Part shown: in pieces, positions 57,481 through 64,000 of the stretch
Position numbering within the stretch: the first letter of the stretch is position 1
Layout of the letters: the number at the start of each line of letters is the position of its first letter
Source of the DNA: Dryomyza anilis
Taxonomy: Eukaryota; Arthropoda; Insecta; Diptera; Dryomyzidae
Direction: 5' to 3'
Assembly (NCBI GenBank): GCA_951804985.1
Contig: OX638132.1
Span: 44,740,791-44,804,790 of the forward strand
Length of the DNA: 64,000 bases
Notes under the pieces: model-generated
Database searches by the model: none
Told to the model about the DNA's origin: nothing
Seen by the model: the letters and a program-made list of their open reading frames with translations, nothing else
Made by a program: the position numbers and the translations under genes

Positions 57481-58224
57481 TGTTGTGAATCAGAAACGTT
57501 TTTTTTTTGTTGTATTTAAGAAAGTCTGCACATAACCAGTATGCACATAAAGTTCAAATCTAAAAGCACAATAACAGATGCATGTTAACTTAACATAACA
57601 TCTACGACGTAACTGGAACAAGTACATAATGTTTATTAGTGCATACTTTCAGGAGATAAAATTAAGTCTACTTAAAAGCAACGAAAAATACATTGGTTGC
57701 AATTTGATCCGAGACTCGCGCTAGCAAGTGTGCCGTCTGTTTAAAAGCATTGGTTCTAATTTAAGTCAAGACTAACGCCAGCATGGGAACCAATTAAGAA
57801 TTTAGCACATTGGAATTTTCTCAGTTAATGATTTCACAATATTAGTAAATATCTGATGTGGGGTTCATGAGGTTTTTAGTAGTACGTAGATTTAAGAATA
57901 TGCTTGCTTGCATTTATGAGTTGTGTTTTAAGAAATAAGTATAAGCAAGGGGTTCATGAGTCGCACGATACCGAGGTGATGAGTAGAGGTTAAGTTTAGA
58001 TTTTAAGGATTATGATTTTAACTGCCTTAGAGTGCAGACGTGTTTTCAGTTTAAACTCAAGCTTGTAAACATACTTACAAATAATTAATAAAAGTATAAA
58101 GCAAGTCTAAAATATCCTTGCGTTTTTATTTAATAATAATTGTTAGGAAAGAATTGTGGACTTCGAGGGAATATTGTCACTGACGGTTTCATTAATAAAG
58201 GCAAGTACAAAGGAGCCCGCAACA
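57481..58224 (+). mobile_element. 5' LTR of family G copy 3 (744 bp)
   Basis: TGTT..AACA ends. An AATAAA lies at about 58087 (TTAATAAAAGTATAAAGC). Direct words GGGTTCATGAG occur twice (about 57861 and 57950). A primer site follows. Confidence 0.65.
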
Positions 58225-58227
58225 TTT

Positions 58228-58245
58228 TGGCGCAGCCGGTTTTTC
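58228..58245 (+). other. Primer-binding site, family G copy 3
   Basis: TGGCGCAGCCGGTTTTTC lies three bases after the LTR end. The TGGCGC start is typical of tRNA 3' complementarity; the tRNA was not identified. Confidence 0.55.
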
Positions 58246-58456
58246 AAGAATCTACAAAAAGGACTGAAGGACGAATTTGAAGGATCATTAAAAAAAAATA
58301 AATAAAGAAACACAGAAGAGGAAAGGAAGGTTAATTAAATATTGAATAAATTTTAGTGAGTTTGAGTGAAAGCAGTAAATAAATGGTGAAATTAAATTAT
58401 AGAAAGAATGAAATTAAACAAATTTATAAATCTTAATTGAAAATTTTAATGATTAT

Positions 58457-60185
58457 ATGGCGAACTTTGAGGAATTGGAAGTAGCATATAGAAATATATT
58501 AGGACAACTTGGCAGATTTATTGAGAAATTGTGGAATCAAATTAGTACGGAAGTTAACAATAAAGAAACTTTAGAATTAATAACAAATAAAGTCAGTTCC
58601 ACACGGGTATACTCAGATGTCGAAAGAGTTGACGTAGTTTTTGAACAATTAGTATACTTCTTGTAACATAAAAGTGCTCATAAAATAAAAAGAAGATTGG
58701 AAAGGGGAATTTACTGCATTAAATAAAAAATTAAACGGCAGGAGTTGTTAGATCAGGCTAGTGGAATAGAGGAAGAAAACGAAAAATGAAGAACTTTTCT
58801 GAAAAATAAAGATATTTCGGACGAATCAATTGAACGAGCACTGAGCCAACAGTCCAGACTAGAATTCGAAACATTAGAAGAAGCAAATAATAAAGTAAGG
58901 GAATTAGATTCGAAAATCAGATTTTTAGAATCGGAAGTTAAGCTAGCCCACGAAACATCATTATATCATAAGGAAGCATTACAGGAAAATTTGATAAAAT
59001 AACAGCACCGGAAACAACATTAGAAATGTCGTTAGATACTTTATCGAATTACGTAGGAAGTGTGGTTCCATTTTTTATGGCATCGGAATCACCGTCCGTT
59101 AAAACTGAACTTTATAGATTCATGGACGCTTGTGCGTTAGCAAGTCTAAAAATTACAGAAGAAAACAAAGAAGAATTCATTAGCTGTGTCAAACTGCATC
59201 TTTTTGGTGACGCTTATGATCTAGTCCGCACAAGAAAGTTCAATGATTTAGAGGAGTTATTTGACGTTCTAAGAAATACGTATTTAAAAATGACTACGTT
59301 AGATTCGGTTCAGGATAGTATTAGAAAAGCATATCAGACGGATGGTGAAAGTCTGAGGACATTTGCAAGAAGATTAGAAAGATTATGGGCAAACGCTAAT
59401 GAAATAGCAGATTCAAGGTACTAAAATAAAAATCTACCTACAGATGTTTTTAATACGGAACTAGTAAACTCAGTTCTGACAGCATTCAAGGTAGGTGTAA
59501 AGGATCCGACAATAAAGGTTCTATTATTAAGTAGCAAAGCAGAAAACTTGAATGATTTATTAGATGAAGCATTAAAGGCCCAGATAACAATTCAAAGGGG
59601 TCCGAGATTCCCCGAGGAAGTGTACAGTTTCGAACAACGATCTGTAACCAGTCCAACCAATAGTATTCAAAACAATCATTTTCAAACTACCCCACTAAAT
59701 CACAAAATATCAACCCAAAATAAAGCAGAAGGATCAAAAATACGACCAACATGCTCTTTTTGCCAGAAAAAAAGGACATACACGAGACGAATGTACTACG
59801 CGGAAAAACACACCGTTTTGTATAGAGTGTGAAAAATATGGGCACGAATCTAGTTGGAGGTGTGATTCTATTAGATTAGAAGCTCAAAATAAGGAAGGGT
59901 TTGGACGTACACAAAACCATCCAGTAGTTAATAGGGAATTTTTAAACAACAATTTGCAAGCAGGACATAACACTACGTACCGTACCAATAATAATAATAT
60001 TAGAAATAATAACAATAGAAATTTGAATACCCCTAGAAATAATTTAAAATGTGATTGGTGTCGTAGACTTGGTCATGTAGAAACTGATTGCTACGCCAAG
60101 AAGGATTATCTGGCGAGGGAGAAAAATGATCAAAACATGGGAAACTACCAGGGGCCCAGCCAAGGCTGGGGACCCATTAAAAATA
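58457..60185 (+). pseudogene. gag (family G copy 3), frameshifted
   Basis: The frame starts at ATG 58457 (MANFEELEVAYRNILGQLG) and stops at about 58664. A coiled-coil block follows (58850-58990, EEANNKVRELDSKI). The capsid-like block opens at 59026 with SNYVGSVVPFF and has LFGDAYDLV and LRTFARRLERLW; TAA at 59422 breaks it, and it resumes to NDLLDEALKAQI. Three zinc knuckles follow: CSFCQKK near 59752 (frame shifts within it), CIECEKYGHESSWRC near 59819, and CDWCRRLGHVETDC at about 60051-60092. A membrane-like hydrophobic segment comes after (60370-60440), as in copy 1. Confidence 0.7.
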
Positions 60186-60512
60186 GCAAAATTAGGTCAA
60201 AAAGAGTAGAAATAGTAAATCATAAGGCTGAAGGGTCTGTGATCACATTAACTACCCAAACTCCTAAAAATAAGAGAAAACCGGTGGAGGAAAATATTGC
60301 AAATCAGACGTCTGAAGTGACAGTTGATACACATATTGATTCACCGTGGTTTGATTGTGAGGGAGTGACAATGGTAATTTTTGCATTAATACATTTCTTT
60401 ATATATATGATAATAGCAATAGGGGCAAAAATGATTAAATTAATAGCAGATGAAACTAATCGGCAAAGATGTGTATGGCAAGAAATGCAAATAGGTCAAA
60501 AGGTTTACAGGA

Positions 60513-61183
60513 ATGTTGAAAAAGTTTGAAAATTTTATAACATGTTATGGTAAAAAAATCAGACAACAGTTGAGTGGATTAAATAAAAAGAGAATTAACA
60601 AAATCTACAATAGAAAGGGAGACTGCTTCAAATTGTCTAATTTAAGTGATGTGTTCATTGAAGTACCTTGCGAGGCAGCTAAAAATGGAAAACTCATATT
60701 ACTAGTAGACTCAGGAGCAGATGCAAGCATAATAAAAGAAGGTGCAATGACACAACTACCGGAATTTGACAAAAATAGTAAGAAAGATTTTAATGGGGCT
60801 TTTGGTGGATGCGTAAGGACGTTAGGCACGACCAATATACAACACAGTAATATAAAGTGGTTACATTTAATAATGCATGTAGTATCTCTTGAACAAGGAT
60901 GGAATAGATCCGTAATAAACGCAATTAATAAGACCATAACATTCTACGATAAAGGAAAGAATCACACTATCCGATTACCAATGAAAACGCGAGCCGACAC
61001 AGAAAATATTTATTACAATCATGAAATAAAAATCATGCCGAGAACCGCAAAAATAGTAGAAATTACACTAAAAACAAAAATTCCAATTGTATTAATACAT
61101 AAACAACAAATTTATCCTGGAGTATATTTGGGAGAAAGCTTATCGAATGTTAACAAAAATAAAGTTTATGTCTCAGTATTAAT
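60513..61183 (+). pseudogene. Protease and linker (family G copy 3), cut by SINE
   Basis: The frame from 60513 overlaps the end of the preceding one by 17 bases. VFIEVPCEAAKNGK is followed by LLVDSGADASIIKEGA with the active-site Asp codon at 60708-60710. A 36-bp gap relative to copy 2 occurs at SLEQGWNRS. The linker continues with IPIVLIHKQQIYPGVYLGESLSN and VYVSVL, where the SINE interrupts it; the same reading resumes after 61495 with NATEKDII. The last 25 codons of the open frame are SINE-encoded. Confidence 0.75.
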
Positions 61184-61187
61184 AGCC

Positions 61188-61489
61188 GCGGTAGCTCAGT
61201 GGTTAGTGCGTTGGACTGCGAGCCGAAAGGTCCCCGGTTCAAGACTGGACTGGGGCTAACAACATCTTTTCATAGAAACATTTTCTATACCGCGCTACCT
61301 CTCGTCAGTAAATGGCAAACCTACGAGAGTAAAACCATTGCCTATGAAAAAGCTCTCACCCGCCGTTCGGGTTCGGCAATAAACTGTAGGTCCCACCACT
61401 TTGAGTACAAATATAACACGCACAGCTCAAAATGGTGAGAGAGCTCGGCCGAAGTTCTATACAGGACTGTAGCGCCAAACATTTATATT
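61188..61489 (+). mobile_element. tRNA-headed SINE, copy 9, in pol
   Basis: Full-length: TAGCCGCGGTAGCTCAGTGG head, B box GGTTCAAGACTGG, body, and ATT-rich tail. TATTAA stands on both sides of the insertion in the pol linker, a short target duplication. Confidence 0.85.
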
Positions 61490-61494
61490 ATTAT

Positions 61495-62560
61495 ATTATT
61501 AAATGCTACAGAAAAGGACATTATAATAGACAACAATTTTAAACCGAAATTTAGAAATTTTAATCAGTATAGGGAATCAGATACAAACAATTCTACAATA
61601 AATACTATAAATTCAGTGAATATAAAAAATAGGATTAATAGATTATTAGAAAAAATTAACATCGATGAATCTTTAAATAAGGAGGAAATCACATCATTAC
61701 AAAATCTTTGTATTTCTTACCACGATGTTTTTCACTTAGAAGGTGATGAACTGTCATACACGCCGATACTTAAACACGACATAACAACACAATGGAATCA
61801 ACCACCAATTAACCAAAAGCAATACAAACTTCCACACACACATAGAGAGGAAATTAATAGACAGGTTAACAAAATATTAGATGCTGGCATTATATCGCCA
61901 AGCATATCACCCTGGAATTCACCATTACTATTGGTACCGAAGAGGAGCGACAAAGACGGTAACAAAAAATGGAGACTTGTCATAGATTTCCGTAAATTAA
62001 ATGGCGTAACCGTAAAACAGGTATTTCCTATTCCGCGAATAGATGAAATATTAGATCAATTAGGTCACAGTCGGTATTTTTCAACTTTAGATTTAGCAAG
62101 TGGCTATCATCAGATCTTAGTAGAAGAAGGTGATAAAGAAAAAACTGCCTTCAGTACAGGACTTGGACATTTTGAATTCAATAAGATGCCTTTCGGTTTA
62201 ACAGGGGCACCAGCAACCTTCCAGAGAATAATGAATCACATCTTAACAGGGTTACAGGGTATATCTACAGGGTATATCTTGATGATATAGTTGTGTATGG
62301 GAAAAATATAAGCGAACATGAACACAGATTAAGTAAAGTATTACAGAAACTAAGAGACCATAATTTAAAATTAAATACCGAAAAATGTCAGTTTTTACGT
62401 CGTGAAGTTGTATATTTAGGGCATAAATGTTCAGAACTTGGTGCGCTGCCATATCCCGCTAAGGTCGAATGCGTAATAAATATTTCAGTACCAAGAAAAA
62501 GAAAAGAAGTACAAGCATTCTTGGGATTAATTAATTATTACAGAAAGTTCATAAGCAATA
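61495..62560 (+). pseudogene. Reverse transcriptase (family G copy 3), frameshifted
   Basis: Open from 61616 to 62290: HLEGDELSYTPILKHD, QPPINQKQYKLPHTHREEI, SPWNSPLLLVPKRSDKDG, WRLVIDFRKLNG, FPIPRIDEILDQLG, FSTLDLASGYHQI, FNKMPFGLTGAPATFQRIM. A perfect 13-bp tandem duplication, ACAGGGTATATCT at 62254-62266 and 62267-62279, throws the frame just before the catalytic motif. In the alternative frame VYLDDIVVYGKN (Asp pair at 62281-62286) and KLNTEKCQFLRREV follow, then KEVQAFLGLINYYRKF. All catalytic residues exist, but in two frames. Confidence 0.85.
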
Positions 62561-63060
62561 TGGCAAGGTTATCTTTACCAATTAATAATTTACTTAAAAA
62601 GGACGTTAAATTTAAATGGACTGACGATTGTCAAAATTCATTTATTAAATTGAAAGAATCAATAATTTCACCTCCAATATTAGCATATCCAGATTTTACA
62701 AAAACTTTTTTACTAACAACAGACGCAAGTAACGAAGCAGTAGGTGCAGTCCTATCTCAAGGTGAAGTAGGAAGCAACCGACCTATCGCGTTTGCAATTA
62801 GAACTTTATATGGAGCAGAAAAACGATATTCTACCATTTAAAAGGAATTTTTAGCAATTGTTTGGGCAACAAAGAATTTTAGAGCATACCTATTATGGCG
62901 ACCATTCAAAATTTTTACAGATCATCAGCCTCTAAAAGGTATTGCAAATTTAAAAGATCAGACATCCCGCCTTGCTCGTTTCCGACACAAATTATCGGAA
63001 TATGATTTTGAAATAATGTACAAACCAGGCAAAAAGAATTTAAATGCGGATGCTTTAAGC
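62561..63060 (+). pseudogene. RNase H (family G copy 3), nonsense at catalytic Glu
   Basis: The reading FLLTTDASNEAVGAVLSQ (Asp) leads to KRYSTI followed by TAA at 62839-62841 where copy 1 has GAA (Glu, STIEKEF). The frame continues in phase with [18 protein letters not shown] and [10 protein letters not shown] (Asp), then [16 protein letters not shown] and [15 protein letters not shown]. It is therefore a single-base nonsense change in an otherwise intact domain. Confidence 0.8.
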
Positions 63061-64000
63061 AGAATTCCATATATAGAACCAGATATTACAGCCGTACAAA
63101 CACGATCCAAAACTACACAAAATATTTTAGATCAGCAAATCACAAAAATAAAACCACAAATCAGTACACCAGTCGTAGATGAAACAATAATAGATACTAA
63201 TAATGAAACGAATTCAGCTCAAATATTAACTGATCCAGATGAAATTAAAACCGTGATGAAAGATTTTCATGATTCAGCACTAGGAGGCCATCAGGGCACA
63301 CTTAAAACATACTTTAGAAACAATTTAAATGGAGGGGAATGCAGAAACAAATAAAATAATATGTTAGAAACTGTCGTAAATGCCAAATGAACAAAAGTTC
63401 AAAGTTAACAAAAATGCCAATGGTTTTGACAGATACACCAACACGTTCATTCGATAAGGTTTATATGGACTTGGTAGGAATTTTACCTGAAACAGTGTCA
63501 GGAAATAAATATATTTTAACTTTTCAAGACGATTTTTCAAAATACATGTGCTGCGTAGCTATCCCAGACGTAGCAATCCCAGAATTTACGAGGAAATTAT
63601 CATGCGTTATAATATCCGAAAATTTTAATTACAGATAATGGTTAAAATTTTGTGTCAAAATTATTTTCAGACACGTGCAAGTTATTAAACATTAAAAAAA
63701 TGCATATAACACCTTATCACCCGCAGGCGAATGGCTCGTTAGAACGAAGTCACAGACCTTTAGCGGAGTATTTGAGATGTTTTGCAAAAGAGGATGGGTC
63801 CAACTGGGACCAATGGTTGAATTCGGCAATGCATGTGCACAATAACACAGTGCATATGTCAACAGGCAAACGCCTTGTCGTACTTTATACGGATTTGAAT
63901 TTGACATTCCAACTAACCTAAAACGAAAATGTTCACCAATTTATAACAGTGAAGATTACAATAAGGTATTAAAATACCAAATACAGCGCACACATGAGAT
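63061..64000 (+). pseudogene. Integrase (family G copy 3), frameshifted, runs off edge
   Basis: The reading starts at the RNase H boundary. The zinc finger has HDSALGGHQ and, after a frameshift near 63335, CRKCQM. The core has MDLVGILPE (first Asp), LTFQDDFSKYMC, then in another frame LITDNG (second Asp, 63634-63636) followed by TAA at 63643-63645 where copy 1 has a Ser codon, and ITPYHPQANGSLERSHR (Glu). Past the stop at 63921 another frame stays open to the window edge with YGFEFDIPTNLK. All catalytic positions survive across several frames. Confidence 0.75.

Larger units (their letters stand above)
57481..64000 (+). mobile_element. Ty3/Gypsy family G, copy 3 (runs off the right edge)
   Basis: The best-preserved family G copy: 5' LTR, primer site, gag with three zinc knuckles, protease, RT, RNase H and integrase. 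It is inserted in hAT-type copy 3 and carries a SINE between protease and RT. The LTR body differs from the 3' LTRs of copies 1 and 2 apart from the TGTTGTGAAT start, so it may be a distinct subfamily. Confidence 0.8.

Noticed and set aside
61188..61260. Functional tRNA genes in the SINE heads
   Set aside because: The heads have A and B boxes but are fused to a SINE body and tail, and the arms do not form a clean tRNA; they are SINE promoters.

Overview
The window looks like repeat-dense, AT-rich nuclear DNA from an insect, probably a higher fly. The main taxonomic clue is four elements with the mini-me/DINE-1-like layout described from dipterans: a conserved core containing TTCTTGATCAGCATGACC between a TA run and a GTCY microsatellite. 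Short 54-bp and 123-bp intron-like gaps and insect-type Ty3/Gypsy elements agree with this. The species is inference. I recognise no intact host gene. Nearly everything that can be named is a transposable element, and most are broken.

Layout. 1-5.3 kb: a hAT-type element (minus), a mini-me scrap, a 1.76-kb foldback, and an internally deleted Ty3/Gypsy element with a 5' LTR, tRNA-Leu-type primer site, gag and an integrase zinc finger. 6.35-18.25 kb: Ty3/Gypsy family G copy 1 (gag, PR, RT, RNase H, IN, about 4 kb of AT-rich non-coding 3' DNA, purine tract, 3' LTR). It carries a mini-me inside pol, a hAT-like element that itself contains a second hAT-like element, and a SINE in the LTR. 18.7-24.8 kb: mostly unassigned, with a second copy of the first hAT family, a possible exon beside it, and a SINE. 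24.8-31 kb: three copies of a composite repeat (family A) whose cores are 15-bp minisatellites, plus SINEs, a mini-me and a LINE 3' end. 31-35 kb: little that can be named.

35.1-48.1 kb is a nest. Family G copy 2 is split in its 3' non-coding region by a complete 6-kb mag/K02A2.6-like Ty3/Gypsy element on the minus strand (121-bp LTRs). The 5' LTR of that element is split by a 1.24-kb hAT-like foldback with an exact 8-bp target duplication. The right part of copy 2 has near-identical tandem duplications and ends in two head-to-head LTR copies. A spliced hAT-transposase-like fragment lies beside it. 48.8-57.5 kb: a hAT-like MITE, a tRNA-like SINE, two mini-me elements, a Harbinger-like MITE, a LINE RT fragment and a third copy of the first hAT family. 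57.5-64 kb: family G copy 3, inserted into that hAT copy, with 5' LTR, primer site, gag and pol, running off the right edge.

How parts work together: family G and the mag-like element encode the usual Gag, protease, RT, RNase H and integrase set, but every copy has stops, frameshifts or lost catalytic residues, so none looks autonomous. The tRNA-headed SINE, the MITEs and mini-me are non-autonomous and would depend on enzymes made elsewhere. The most unusual observations are intron-like GT-AG interruptions inside the mag-like element, a hairpin-forming minisatellite with paired base changes in its leader, a hairpin kept in three family-G LTRs, and the multi-layer nesting that gives a relative insertion history.
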